Source: Mucilaginibacter pineti (lineage in GTDB: Bacteria; Bacteroidota; Bacteroidia; Sphingobacteriales; Sphingobacteriaceae). Taken from it: a stretch of DNA of 64,000 bases. The notes beneath the pieces were generated by a model, which was given only the letters and a program-made list of their open reading frames with translations, did not search any database and had not been told where the DNA came from. Within the stretch, counting starts at the first letter, position 1, and each line of letters begins with the position of its first letter. The stretch spans positions 186,001-250,000 of the forward strand of contig NZ_FNAI01000003.1 in NCBI RefSeq assembly GCF_900101875.1. The letters run 5' to 3'. The position numbers and the translations under genes were made by a program. Shown piece by piece: positions 15,573-24,484 of the stretch.

Positions 15573-16937
15573 CTAATAGCTGGAGACTCTGATATTATTG
15601 TGCATAAACATTCCGACTTCCGGGCCGAGATCATAAACTTTTTGAAGGTGATCCTGGCCGGTCAGGATACTGCTGCCTATTGCGCTTCGATATCCGTCAG
15701 AACAATGTACCACCAGCGGCTTATCATCAGGAATCTCTGCTATTCGTTCCCTCAGTTGATGCAATGGAATGTTAATCGCATCAGGAAAAATGGTTTTTGA
15801 CCTTGCTTCTACGCTGTTACGTAGGTCAATAATGCTGTAGAAACCTGAATTGGATTTAAAATGTTCCAGATCTAATAATGCGGTTACGATCACACCCGAT
15901 TGACTGGTAAAGGCCATGTCGATAAATACCTCGTAACCTATGTTTGCGGCGCGTTTTATCAGGGTGTTTATTTTATGCTCATCTTCCGCTACCAGGTAAT
16001 AAAGTTCATCCGGTGACAGGACACTTCCAAGTGAACGTTCAAATCGCGGTCCATCCTGGATATTGATAGCGCCGGGTAAGTGCCCTCTGTTGAAAATGTC
16101 CCGGGGACGGGTGTCGATGATCGCCACGTCTACGTCAAAAATAAATGGCCGACGCCCGATATTTACTTTACCTACCGATACAAGTAATGTTTCGGCACCA
16201 CGTTTATTCAACCAGACATTATAGGGAAAATACTTAGGTTGAACGTTTTGTTTGGCGAGCAGATTCCGCACAAAATCGGCTTCGTTCTTATCACGCAGGC
16301 TCCAGTTGCTCTCCATTTCGGTGCCTATAGTACGCTTTTCCTCTTCATTTAATACCTCTTCATCCGACCAATAAGCCCTGTGTGCGGGGTATATCAAGAT
16401 CTCCGGATCAAGAACCATCAAACATTCCCGGAGCGAGCGATACAACTGGCTGCCTAATCGCTCCATCTCATCAGTGCAAACGCCTGCATCGATACCGGTT
16501 AATACTGGCCTGCCGCAATCACCAATAAGCAAGGTGTCACCGGTAAATACTGCTTCAGCTTTTCCCGAACAGATCAATAAAATGCAAATGCTGTCCGGCG
16601 AATGCCCCGGGGTGTTCAAAGCCCGAAGTGTGATCTCGCCTATGCGTATTTCATCACCTTCATCAAAAGTTCGGTGTTGATAGGTTGCCTGGGTATGTCG
16701 GGAACAGTACAAAAATGCTCCTGTAAACTCCTGCAATTCCAGGTGCCCGCCTGTAAAGTTCTCATGTGCGTGGGTGAGTATGACAGCGGTAATCCTCGCG
16801 GCATTCCCGATGGCATACTTAGTATAATCCTCAATATTCCTTTCCGGGTCGATCAAAATGATTTCATTAGTCAATTCACTAAGTATCGCGTACGAATAAT
16901 AAGCCAGGTTTACATTTTCAAATCGATGAACTTTCAT
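15573..16937 (-). CDS. Metallo-beta-lactamase-fold hydrolase with two rhodanese domains
   Basis: Fusions of this kind act in persulfide/sulfide oxidation. Residues about 1-230 form the MBL fold: THAHENFTGGH (59-69), GHSPDSICIL, FTGDTLLIGDCGRP, YPAHRAY. The usual family motif is HxHxDF or HxHxDH; here the Asp is Asn, one metal ligand changed. Residues about 255-350 are a rhodanese domain without a catalytic Cys (DTRPRDIFNRGHLPGA), and about 360-450 a second one with VVHCSDGYRSA, whose Cys would carry the persulfide. Length 454 aa is normal. Monocistronic by spacing. Confidence 0.85.
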   Translation of the reverse strand: MKVHRFENVNLAYYSYAILSELTNEIILIDPERNIEDYTKYAIGNAARITAVILTHAHENFTGGHLELQEFTGAFLYCSRHTQATYQHRTFDEGDEIRIGEITLRALNTPGHSPDSICILLICSGKAEAVFTGDTLLIGDCGRPVLTGIDAGVCTDEMERLGSQLYRSLRECLMVLDPEILIYPAHRAYWSDEEVLNEEEKRTIGTEMESNWSLRDKNEADFVRNLLAKQNVQPKYFPYNVWLNKRGAETLLVSVGKVNIGRRPFIFDVDVAIIDTRPRDIFNRGHLPGAINIQDGPRFERSLGSVLSPDELYYLVAEDEHKINTLIKRAANIGYEVFIDMAFTSQSGVIVTALLDLEHFKSNSGFYSIIDLRNSVEARSKTIFPDAINIPLHQLRERIAEIPDDKPLVVHCSDGYRSAIGSSILTGQDHLQKVYDLGPEVGMFMHNNIRVSSY

Positions 16938-17044
16938 AAAGGTTAATTTCCAATACCTATCACCGGGATAGGGCTGTTTGCTAAATTCCCGCTACCCTGT
17001 TTCCATAAGCAATGCTATAAACATCATTTAAGGGTAATACTGCG

Positions 17045-17233
17045 TTATCTATTCCTTTTCCTCAAAAAACAATATTGCACGATGATGATCCATAATAGAA
17101 CCGTCAGAATAAAATAGAATCCTATATTTTGCCAGGTATTTCCGACACTTAAATTTTGAGTAATAAAACGAACAATCTCAGCCATCATTTTGGTCGGGTT
17201 AATCATCAGGTACGATTGATGTCCACGGGCCAT
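17045..17233 (-). CDS. Small single-span membrane protein
   Basis: 62 aa with one clear hydrophobic helix (IGFYFILTVLLWIIIVQYCF) followed by a basic tail (LRKRNR), so N-out, C-in is expected. It lies in the 500-bp gap between the MBL/rhodanese gene and the Crp-type regulator. Small size and lack of a known family limit the call. Confidence 0.4.
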   Translation of the reverse strand: MARGHQSYLMINPTKMMAEIVRFITQNLSVGNTWQNIGFYFILTVLLWIIIVQYCFLRKRNR

Positions 17234-17442
17234 TCAGCGTATAAAAATTGCATGGTTATCACTCCCGCTATCCGCTTCGCAAACCATCAAAAAACGTAAT
17301 AACGGCCCCTATGGACAAATTTTACTCCAAATAAAGGGGAATACCTATGCCGTCTTTCAAATTTAACCTTTGGTTTAATTGTATTATTAGATATATATCA
17401 GTCCTAAACCTGATATTAATCAGCTTATGATTATATTTGCGG

Positions 17443-18147
17443 ATGAGCTTAAAAGGGATTTTTCCGATAGACAGATGGAACTTCAATACGCCATCAGTAT
17501 TAAGCGTATTATCAAAAACCGATCGTCACCGTTTACTGATCAACAGCACCTATCACCAATACGCTAAAGGAGAAAGCGTATTTAAGGAAGGCACCGTTCC
17601 GTCGGGTATTTACCTTGTTATGCATGGTAAGATCAAAAAATATAAGGCAGGCAGGAATGGCAGGGAGCAGATCATTTATGTCGCGAGTAAAGGTGAATTA
17701 GTGGGCTATCATGCCGTGTTATCTGAAGAACGCTATCCGGATTCTGCGGCTGCAATGGAACCCAGCGAGATCTGTTATATACCTAATAAAGACTTTATAG
17801 GTGTTATTAAAGACTACCCGTATTTTGCACACCAGTTACTCAAAATATTAAGCCATGAATTTACAGTAATGTCCAATAATATTTCTGTTATAGCGCAAAG
17901 CAATGCGCCCGAACGGCTTGCTATAGCGTTGATCGTCCTGAGGGAAAAGTACAAGGATGATCAAGACAGCCGACATGTCATGCTCACGGTATCCAGGGCA
18001 GACCTGGCCCACATGGCAAGTATTGCGGAAGAAAATGTTATAAGGTTGCTGAAAGAATTTAAAGAGGAAGGGATACTGGAAACCGATGGTCGTAAAATAT
18101 CAATTAAAGATATCAAACTACTAGTTAAGAGGGCTAACTATAAATAA
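17443..18147 (+). CDS. Crp/Fnr-family transcriptional regulator
   Basis: Cyclic-nucleotide-binding-like domain at residues about 20-140 (YAKGESVFKEGTVPSGIYLV, GELVGYHAVLSEERYPDSA) and a winged helix at the C-terminus (SRADLAHMASIAEENVIRLL) with the recognition helix. I choose ATG 17443 rather than the TTG six bases upstream. 234 aa, normal length. No [Fe-S] cysteine cluster of the FNR type is present. Target genes unknown; it may act on the small membrane gene upstream, which is divergent. Confidence 0.9.
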   Translation: MSLKGIFPIDRWNFNTPSVLSVLSKTDRHRLLINSTYHQYAKGESVFKEGTVPSGIYLVMHGKIKKYKAGRNGREQIIYVASKGELVGYHAVLSEERYPDSAAAMEPSEICYIPNKDFIGVIKDYPYFAHQLLKILSHEFTVMSNNISVIAQSNAPERLAIALIVLREKYKDDQDSRHVMLTVSRADLAHMASIAEENVIRLLKEFKEEGILETDGRKISIKDIKLLVKRANYK

Positions 18148-18385
18148 GCTGATCTTTTTGATGAGCAGCGCGGCACTAAGTGATATTACCCGGCATGCGG
18201 GTGAAAGCTACAGCGTTGATATAAAAACTTCAGAGCTTTCCGGTATCTTGTTCGGGCTCGTGAATGAGCATAAACTACAAAGGCTCAAGGGGGGAATTGA
18301 TTGGTCATATTGTTTATCAAAAAGTGCAAACTGATAAACGCTACCTTCATTTTTTTTACTTATACTTGGAACTCGACATGTAATT

Positions 18386-18628
18386 ATGTGTAAAGATGAG
18401 GAAACCATTTATCAACTGACTAAAAGGGATTTCGTGGAAATCTTAAGTAGGACATTAGCGCATGCGCCAGATCTTGTTCAGCACGTCCTGTATAAAAAAT
18501 ATAAGTTTAAACAAGTTGAAGAAACTCTAAACCTGTACTTGGCAATAAACATAGCATTATTTGTTAAAGGTCAGAAGCAACTATTGATCCGCTGGCGATC
18601 GTTACATTGCCATGCGACATGTCGATGA
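18386..18628 (+). CDS. Hypothetical small protein, possibly broken
   Basis: 80 aa; the first 60 residues (DEETIYQLTKRDFVEILSRT, VLYKKYKFKQVEETLNLYLA) look like genuine helical protein, but the last 15 (RWRSLHCHATCR) do not. A second coding-like frame begins at 18568, so the pair may be one gene with a frameshift. No family recognised. The 240 bp between the Crp gene and this ORF hold only a small hairpin (ACCCG/CGGGT near 18190). Confidence 0.3.
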   Translation: MCKDEETIYQLTKRDFVEILSRTLAHAPDLVQHVLYKKYKFKQVEETLNLYLAINIALFVKGQKQLLIRWRSLHCHATCR

Positions 18629-18771
18629 ACCGCGGCGATAGGGCCTTCCTGCCCGTTAACCGCCAGTGGGGCGATAACAACATATATTTGGAATCAAACC
18701 TTAATAGGAGGGCTGTCGCTGGAATTTTGAACTATTACCACATCTTGGCTGAGGATGTTTTCCTGGAATAA
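18568..18771 (+). pseudogene. Coding-like fragment without a start codon
   Basis: 67 codons ending in TAA with protein-like content: DPLAIVTLPCDMSMNRGDRA, FLPVNRQWGDNNIYLESNLN, RRAVAGILNYYHILAEDVF. It overlaps the end of the preceding ORF in another frame. I do not recognise it. Between its end and 19003 nothing further is visible. Confidence 0.35.
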
Positions 18772-19002
18772 TTGTTTATATGCCCTTTACGTTTGCGGGA
18801 TCGGGCATCCGCTGAAGATATTGAGTCACAAATTTAATTCCATAAACGAAGAATAATTCTGTTGTAATAATTTCTACCTCCATATAAATTCGTTAATGAT
18901 CGGCTAAGAAATGGCTTCGTACAGCAGAGATTGGGTTAACGGAGATTTTAAACCATAAATATTTTTAATGTAGTTTTTTATAATTCTTATTGGAAATTAG
19001 CG

Positions 19003-19227
19003 TTGGTAGCTCCTGAAGAAATTTACGAAGCAATCCGGCAGGTGGTCGGCGCGTCCATCTCTATCACCGAGGAAGAGACGCTGCCCCTAATCGCCAGGCG
19101 ATTAGGGTTTTCGCGGGTAACCGATGAAATGCGGCAGCAATTGTCCGAAGCGGTTGGTAAAACCATCCAGGCCAGAATATTGACTTTTGAAGGCGTCAAT
19201 TTAAAACAGGCAGGGCCAGGCATATGA
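19003..19227 (+). pseudogene. DUF3320-like C-terminal fragment, copy 2
   Basis: Reads VAPEEIYEAIRQVVGASI, TEEETLPLIARRLGFSRVTD, then VGKTIQARILTFEG. The pattern fits DUF3320, the C-terminal domain of large DUF4011-type helicase-like proteins. It is about two-thirds identical to the fragment at 2495-2737. The frame is open upstream without a start codon other than TTG, and no helicase domain precedes it. A second scar of the same lost gene family. Confidence 0.6.
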
Positions 19228-19369
19228 GCGAAACGGGCAGCCCTGAACTTAAAAAGAAAAATTTCTATCCGTACTAAACAGTTTTGAAAAATCAAAACAA
19301 ACTTGTTAATTTGAAGCAGATTCTGCCGGTCCGAAATTTATTAATACTTATTATTTACGTTTTATCGGA

Positions 19370-20695
19370 GTGTCGTTCATTATTCATTACTTCCGTCGGA
19401 TCAATCAAAGTATCAGTGGCCCGCCTGATCATTTCCCATTAACTGTACGTATTTTTCATGCTGTGCTAGCTATCTGCATAGCTGCGCTCGTTTATAATAT
19501 ACCACTTAACCTGGTCGTAGGCTTGCCGGTGATCGCGCTGGCCAGCGGGGTGACGCTGACTTTGGTTATAGTGTTGTATTACTTATCCCGCTACCGCGGG
19601 ATGACGGCGCCCTCGCGGTTTGTGTTCTGCCTCACGGGCACCTGTCTTTTTGTGGTTAACTTTTTTTTGAATTCGGGGATAGACGGGCCCACGGGGTATT
19701 TTTTTATCCTGATGCTGGTAGTGATGGTGGCCGTAGTACCCGTTGAGCAGTATTGGTATTGGGTGGGCAGCAATGTGTTATTGCTTGTCACTCTCCATTT
19801 GGTGCAACATCATCATCCGGATTGGGTGCCTTATACCTATCAGGCCACGGGAGACCGGTATATCGATATATCTTCAGCCTATGTGACCGTAGTGGTGGTC
19901 ATACTGGCCTGCTTTTATATGATCCGCAGACGTTATGATGCCGAGCGACTGGAAGCCCAGCAAAATGCCGCACGGTTGCGTGAAATGGATGCGGAAAAAA
20001 ATAAACTGTTCTCTATTATCTCACATGACCTGCGCAGCCCGCTATCCCTGATCCAGAATTATCTGGAGATGCTGGCTGAATATGAACTCTCTGATGAAGA
20101 GCGGCGGGATATCAAGGCAGCGCTGCTGCGCTCGACCAGGGGAACGCTGGATATGGTCAACAATGTGCTGCACTGGTCCAAAAGCCAGATGAGCGGTGTC
20201 ATCCTTCAAAAAGATTTTTTAGCGGTGGACGTATTGCTGGAGCCGCAGGTGCAGCTTTTTCAGGCGATCGCTGCTCGTAAAGAAATCATCCTGGAATCTG
20301 TTTTTGCAAAGGGGACAACCATTTGGGGAAATGCCGATATGTTACAACTGATCACGCGCAACCTGTTGAATAACGCCATCAAATTTACTGCTGCGGGTGG
20401 CCGGGTCTGTATCAGCGCGAGCTGCAATGAGGCGACCTGTTTGCTTACAGTCAGCGATAGCGGCAATGGCAGCCCCGCGCAGCTGACGGATGCTATTTTC
20501 CAGTTGAGCGCTGTTTCAGCCAAAGGTACGGCCAATGAAAGTGGCGTGGGTCTCGGCCTAGCACTTTGCCGTGAGTACACAACTTTGCTGGGCGGGCGGA
20601 TCTGGTTCAGCTGCGACGCGGTAAGCGGTGCTACTTTCTTTGTAGAACTGCCGGCAAATGAGGGAGCCGCGGGCATTATTATGGCTTCTAGTTAA
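19370..20695 (+). CDS. Membrane sensor histidine kinase
   Basis: GTG start at 19370. Residues about 25-180 contain six hydrophobic segments in pairs (first FHAVLAICIAALVY), a short coiled coil (AERLEAQQNAARLREMDAEK), then the dimerisation domain with the H-box FSIISHDLRSPLSLIQ (His near residue 221) and a HATPase domain with N-box ITRNLLNNAIKF, G1 VSDSGNGSP and G2 GVGLGLALCREY. 441 aa. No adjacent response regulator, so it is an orphan; the receiver at 15103 is 4 kb away and on the other strand. Confidence 0.93.
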   Translation: MSFIIHYFRRINQSISGPPDHFPLTVRIFHAVLAICIAALVYNIPLNLVVGLPVIALASGVTLTLVIVLYYLSRYRGMTAPSRFVFCLTGTCLFVVNFFLNSGIDGPTGYFFILMLVVMVAVVPVEQYWYWVGSNVLLLVTLHLVQHHHPDWVPYTYQATGDRYIDISSAYVTVVVVILACFYMIRRRYDAERLEAQQNAARLREMDAEKNKLFSIISHDLRSPLSLIQNYLEMLAEYELSDEERRDIKAALLRSTRGTLDMVNNVLHWSKSQMSGVILQKDFLAVDVLLEPQVQLFQAIAARKEIILESVFAKGTTIWGNADMLQLITRNLLNNAIKFTAAGGRVCISASCNEATCLLTVSDSGNGSPAQLTDAIFQLSAVSAKGTANESGVGLGLALCREYTTLLGGRIWFSCDAVSGATFFVELPANEGAAGIIMASS

Positions 20696-20858
20696 TTTTA
20701 ACTTGTTGATCGCCGTTCACGATATATTCGATGTGCACGTCCTTGCAAGGGCGGCATTTGAGGTCACCTGCACTGCTTTTTACGGTAAATGACGGTAGCG
20801 CCTTCCGGTCTTTTTTTTGACTGAAAAAGTCAAAGAAAACAATCCGTAAATAGCGGTA
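20688..20858 (-). pseudogene. C-terminal scrap with a CRPC motif
   Basis: 56 codons without a start, overlapping the kinase stop on the other strand: FSQKKDRKALPSFTVKSS, then AGDLKCRPCKDVHIEYI and VNGDQQVKIN before TAG. Coding-like, family unknown. It fills most of the gap between the kinase and the next gene. Confidence 0.3.
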
Positions 20859-20887
20859 TCAGCTTAATTTCAGCAAAAGCAAAAAGG

Positions 20888-21604
20888 CTATTTCAGATTC
20901 TTTTTAGCCAGGTTTAAAAATTCCTGTTCGGAATAATTTTGGTTACCGTAATGATAAAGAAACGACAGTGTATACCCTGGAGCAGTCTCGTTACTTTGGG
21001 ATACATCTAAATAGGCGGTATAATTCCCGTTTTGCCAGGTGACAGCTATTTTATAATGTATCGGATAGGAAGCAGGGGTACTGATATCTTGTTGGCTTAT
21101 TTCAGTCCTTCCTTTAGGTTTTATCGACTGAACGATCATGAATTTTTCGTCATCATCACCGTCCGCCGGATGTTCGCCTGACTTAAGGGCCTGTTTAGCA
21201 TTTCCTTTCTTAGCGAACGCGTAGAGATCGTAAACGGTCACCGAGATATAATGGATAGGTATTTTATTATAATTGCAAACGGAGATGACCAGCCTTTGTG
21301 TATTCGAATCGATCTTCGCAGCTAAAACCGGAAAATCGCCACCGGCTAATTCCTTTATAAATTGCCTTTGTAAGTTATCTACCTGTTTGGAGAGTAGCCT
21401 TATAGTAGTATCATTGTTTTGCTGCTTTTTTACAATTCCGAAAGTCGCTGTCAATATGCCAGCCAGCAGCAATGCAATTTTAAATCCTGTGTGACCGATC
21501 AGTTTCTTTTCAAAAAGTATGGCGTGTATTTCGCTGCTAAACGTCAACAATACCAAGATCAACGCACTTGAGCATATAAGGATATCGCAGGAAAGATTTG
21601 GCAT
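20888..21604 (-). CDS. Hypothetical membrane-anchored protein
   Basis: 238 aa. Two N-terminal membrane helices (about 6-28 and 41-59), a short helical linker (LLSKQVDNLQRQFIKEL), then a beta-rich domain of about 150 residues (DSNTQRLVISVCNYNKIPIH, YKIAVTWQNGNYTAYLDVS) that resembles an immunoglobulin-like fold. The topology suggests a membrane-tethered soluble domain. No family recognised; transcribed alone. Confidence 0.6.
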   Translation of the reverse strand: MPNLSCDILICSSALILVLLTFSSEIHAILFEKKLIGHTGFKIALLLAGILTATFGIVKKQQNNDTTIRLLSKQVDNLQRQFIKELAGGDFPVLAAKIDSNTQRLVISVCNYNKIPIHYISVTVYDLYAFAKKGNAKQALKSGEHPADGDDDEKFMIVQSIKPKGRTEISQQDISTPASYPIHYKIAVTWQNGNYTAYLDVSQSNETAPGYTLSFLYHYGNQNYSEQEFLNLAKKNLK

Positions 21605-21788
21605 AGTAACTACGATTGAGTTTTAAAATCTTAAAGTTAAGAGATTTATAAAATAAAAGAGTTTACCTACACAATTTTATTGCTTGAAGTAATGTCCTGG
21701 TATCTGCCAAAGAGGAAAACATTAGTTACAAACGCCGCACAGTGGAAATAGCGGTCAAAAGCAAATAGGATTCCTGCTGCCAATCGTT

Positions 21789-22661
21789 TTAAGGAGATGG
21801 TTTTATATATTCTTCCAGTTTGCTCCAGGTCAAATCCGGGTAGCGGTCGTTATCCAATACTTCGTTGTGTGCGCTGAACATGCTGTGCATATACATGCTT
21901 TGCTGCCATTTGGCGTAGAGTTCATTTTCGCCCTCGGGATGTGCAGCTCGTTCCCGTTTGTTGTAGGCATCCAAATCGGCCAGGGTGCCCATGTTTTTCA
22001 GCTCATAACCGGTTAGGGAAGCTAAATCATTTGCGCTCACCTGGAAACTGGCGATGCGGAGGTATCTTGGCGCGGTCACATCCAGCGCTGCTTCGGCCAC
22101 AAATGCCGCCGTATCGTTCATACTGGTAAAATCAACCTTCCAATCGAGCTTCTCCCAATAGGTAATCGTCTTATTTTTGTGATCAAGCAAGGGAATATTG
22201 TAGGTTAACAGTTCCGCAAAAGCGCCGTTAAATACCGAAGTAGGGGTGATCATCGCTTTGTTCAGCTGAACTGCAAACGCCTTCCGCAAATCAAAATTCC
22301 GATTCTCGCCTTCCGGTAGCTTTGTAAAATCCGTCGAATAATCAGAAGGAATAAAACGCGGCACACCTGCCTCAACTGCCGCCTCCAGCAGCAGGCCCTG
22401 CGCATCCACGATCACATCGCGCAACCCTGCAAAGGCCGAAACCACGCATGTGGCACCCTTGCAAGCCTCCACCAGCGCCGAATGGTCCTTTATGTCTACT
22501 ACCGCGATCTCTACGCCGACGGCTTTCAATATTTCAACGACTTCCTTTTTACTATCCGACCTGACGATGGCTTTTAACTTCGCACCTTTTCCTATCAGCG
22601 CCTTTGCAATACGCCCGCCCAGATCGCCGGTTGCTCCGGCTAATAAGATTTGATCTTCCAT
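21789..22661 (-). CDS. NmrA/isoflavone-reductase-like NAD(P)-binding protein
   Basis: Atypical SDR of 290 aa. The N-terminal cofactor motif ILLAGATGDLGGRIA (residues 5-19), the Arg in AIVRSD that favours NADPH, ATCVVSAFAGL near 71 and GVPRFIPSDYSTDF near 100 are characteristic. The C-terminal half is variable and sets the substrate, which cannot be told. Some members are redox sensors rather than enzymes. Separate promoter from yjdM by spacing. Confidence 0.88.
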   Translation of the reverse strand: MEDQILLAGATGDLGGRIAKALIGKGAKLKAIVRSDSKKEVVEILKAVGVEIAVVDIKDHSALVEACKGATCVVSAFAGLRDVIVDAQGLLLEAAVEAGVPRFIPSDYSTDFTKLPEGENRNFDLRKAFAVQLNKAMITPTSVFNGAFAELLTYNIPLLDHKNKTITYWEKLDWKVDFTSMNDTAAFVAEAALDVTAPRYLRIASFQVSANDLASLTGYELKNMGTLADLDAYNKRERAAHPEGENELYAKWQQSMYMHSMFSAHNEVLDNDRYPDLTWSKLEEYIKPSP

Positions 22662-22702
22662 GTCAAATTAACCTGCAAAGCGGCCTTTTGTTACATGGAA
22701 TT

Positions 22703-23041
22703 TTAAGCTTTTTTTACAAATTCCGACTTTAGCGCCATGGCGCCGAAACCATCGATCTTACAGTCGATATTGTGATCGCTGTCCACCAAACGGATGTTCC
22801 TGACCTTGGTGCCGGCTTTGATGGATTGAGAAGTGCCTTTTACCGGCAGGTTTTTGATCGTCACTACCGAATCTCCGTTCTGGAGCGTGCTCCCGTTGCT
22901 GTCCTTTACTACGAAACCCTCAGCAGCTACTACTTCTTCGGCAACGGCCCATTCGTGCCCGCACTCGGGGCAAACCAATAAGCTTTCCAGTTCATATGTA
23001 TACGGGGACCGGCAAACCGGGCAGGGCGGGAGTTCATTCAT
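22703..23041 (-). CDS. YjdM/PhnA-family zinc-ribbon protein
   Basis: I start at 23041 ([10 protein letters not shown]), the normal beginning of the family, rather than seven codons upstream. Zinc ribbon CPVC...CPEC at residues 7-28, then a small SH3-like domain with [42 protein letters not shown] and [14 protein letters not shown]. 112 aa. Named after an alkylphosphonate phenotype in E. coli, but the real role is unknown. Confidence 0.92.
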   Translation of the reverse strand: MNELPPCPVCRSPYTYELESLLVCPECGHEWAVAEEVVAAEGFVVKDSNGSTLQNGDSVVTIKNLPVKGTSQSIKAGTKVRNIRLVDSDHNIDCKIDGFGAMALKSEFVKKA

Positions 23042-23252
23042 CCAGTAAAGGTAACAAATCAAAGTGCTAATATCCTGATGTCAATGAACGCCAAAGCAAA
23101 CGGATACTATCGCACTTATTCCGATGTCAAAGTTGGCAAACTGAAAAAAGAAAATCTGTGTGTTAAACCGATAGAAACGTTTGTAAACAGGTAAATGATA
23201 AGTTAACACACATATTTGTGATTATCTATATAGCCACTTGTTATTGTCAAAT

Positions 23253-23313
23253 AACTTTTGTGTCCTGGGGTAGGTTTTGGCGCGATATGTTTTTTATTTT
23301 ACGCCAAAACCCT
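23253..23313. repeat. 61-bp dispersed hairpin repeat, copy A
   Basis: Nearly the same sequence occurs at 31464-31524: AACTTTTGTGT, CTGGGGT, GGTTTTGGCGCGATAT, then a T/A-rich centre and AAAACCC. Here the inner arms GGTTTTGGCG (23273-23282) and CGCCAAAACC (23302-23311) are a perfect 10-bp inverted repeat with a 19-nt centre. It lies in the 350-bp gap between yjdM and the DUF1810 gene, where nothing else is seen. It could be a MITE, a REP-like element or a structured RNA. Confidence 0.7.
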
Positions 23314-23411
23314 ATAATGTGCCTTGCTGACACTTGCGCGTGGCGCGATCATTTTGGGACTTAAGAAGAGTAGTAAGTTTTGCATTTAGAAAGGCATAAA
23401 TGGTGGATAAA

Positions 23412-23830
23412 TCAATCCAGCATCTGCAACGTGGCCGGATCTTTCTTTCCGTCAAAGAATTTCTTTAGCACGGCTTCAAAAACCGGATCAGCATCCGGCA
23501 GCAGTGCGAAAAGTGTCATGCAGGAACGCAGCTTCAGATCATCCGGACGGCCCATGATTTCAGTCGCATTGTTTGAAGCAACCAAAAAAAGAGTTTCCGA
23601 AATTTCGATTAACCGCTTGCCCAGGATGGGATGTCCCAGGTAGGCGATAGCTTCGTCCCTGTTCCTGATGGCATACCACTGGGCCATTTCGCTGTAGCCC
23701 AGGCCGGCTACCTGCGGGAATATATACCACATCCAGTGGCTGCGTTTACGCCCGGCTTTAATTTCGTTTAGGGCTATGGCATAATCACGTTGCTGTGCAT
23801 CTAAAAACGTTTCAGGTTATTGGTACTCAT
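23412..23830 (-). pseudogene. DUF1810-family protein, one-base frameshift
   Basis: Small conserved protein of unknown function. The long frame gives the main part (MWYIFPQVAGLGYSEMAQWY, YLGHPILGKRL, FALLPDADPVFEAVLKKF). Upstream, codons for MSTNNLKRF are followed after one missing T (a run of five T near 23805) by FLDAQQRDYAIALNEIKAG and RKRSHW, which join exactly to the long frame. With one T restored the protein is about 140 aa, the normal length. A homopolymer error in sequencing would explain it as well as real inactivation. Confidence 0.85.
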
Positions 23831-23834
23831 CTGA

Positions 23835-24452
23835 TTATTGACCGGTAGTTTTAGTGTAATCCAGTTCCCTCACCTTCACAAATTCATTGCCATGTATTTC
23901 ATAAAACTCCTCCTTATAATGATTGGCGTCATTGATCGTTAAAACCCTACGGTTCTTTTGAATCTGTCCGGGGATCAGCTCATCATCCCATTCATAAGTA
24001 AAGGTTTGCTTTGCCGCATCAAAAGTTCCGGTTTGCATTTGTATGTCGCTGCCGATATGGTTATTGATAGAAGTGGTGATATACTTCTTTTTGGGATTAT
24101 CAAAACCTTCGATCTGCATGCTTTGGTAAAATTCTTCCTTCATTTTTCCATCGGCAACTGGTACCGGCAGTTTCCCACCTGTCATTTCAACGCTGTAAAA
24201 TCGCCCGTTGTAGATCGGCTTACGCACCAGCGTACCTTTGACAAAAGCCAGTTCCGCATCCTGGAATGACCAGGTACCAGCCAGTTTTTCCAATTCGTCG
24301 TGTGCTGCCCCCGGCCGGGAATAGTCAAGTAATTGCGTCATGGTGTCCGGCTGTTTTGATGCTTGCGCATAAGCTGCGCCATTAAAAGCTATACAAATGA
24401 GTGTGGCCAGGCTTATCATGGTCGCCATAGTTGGTAGAATTGTCTTTTTCAT
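23835..24452 (-). CDS. Secreted DUF1579-like protein
   Basis: 205 aa with a signal peptide (LATLICIAFNGAAYAQA). The mature part starts with HDELEKLAGTWSFQDAELAF and continues as a beta-barrel-like domain of the DUF1579 type (YQSMQIEGFDNPKKKYI, TSINNHIGSDIQMQTGTFD). Function unknown; lies 4 bp upstream of the DUF1810 gene, so they may be one transcript. Confidence 0.75.
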   Translation of the reverse strand: MKKTILPTMATMISLATLICIAFNGAAYAQASKQPDTMTQLLDYSRPGAAHDELEKLAGTWSFQDAELAFVKGTLVRKPIYNGRFYSVEMTGGKLPVPVADGKMKEEFYQSMQIEGFDNPKKKYITTSINNHIGSDIQMQTGTFDAAKQTFTYEWDDELIPGQIQKNRRVLTINDANHYKEEFYEIHGNEFVKVRELDYTKTTGQ

Positions 24453-24484
24453 CAGATGGAGATAATTATAATGTCGCTATCGTG

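Noticed and set aside
23253..23313. Reading the 61-bp repeat as part of a CRISPR array
   Set aside because: Only two copies, 8 kb apart, no regular spacers and no cas genes in the window.
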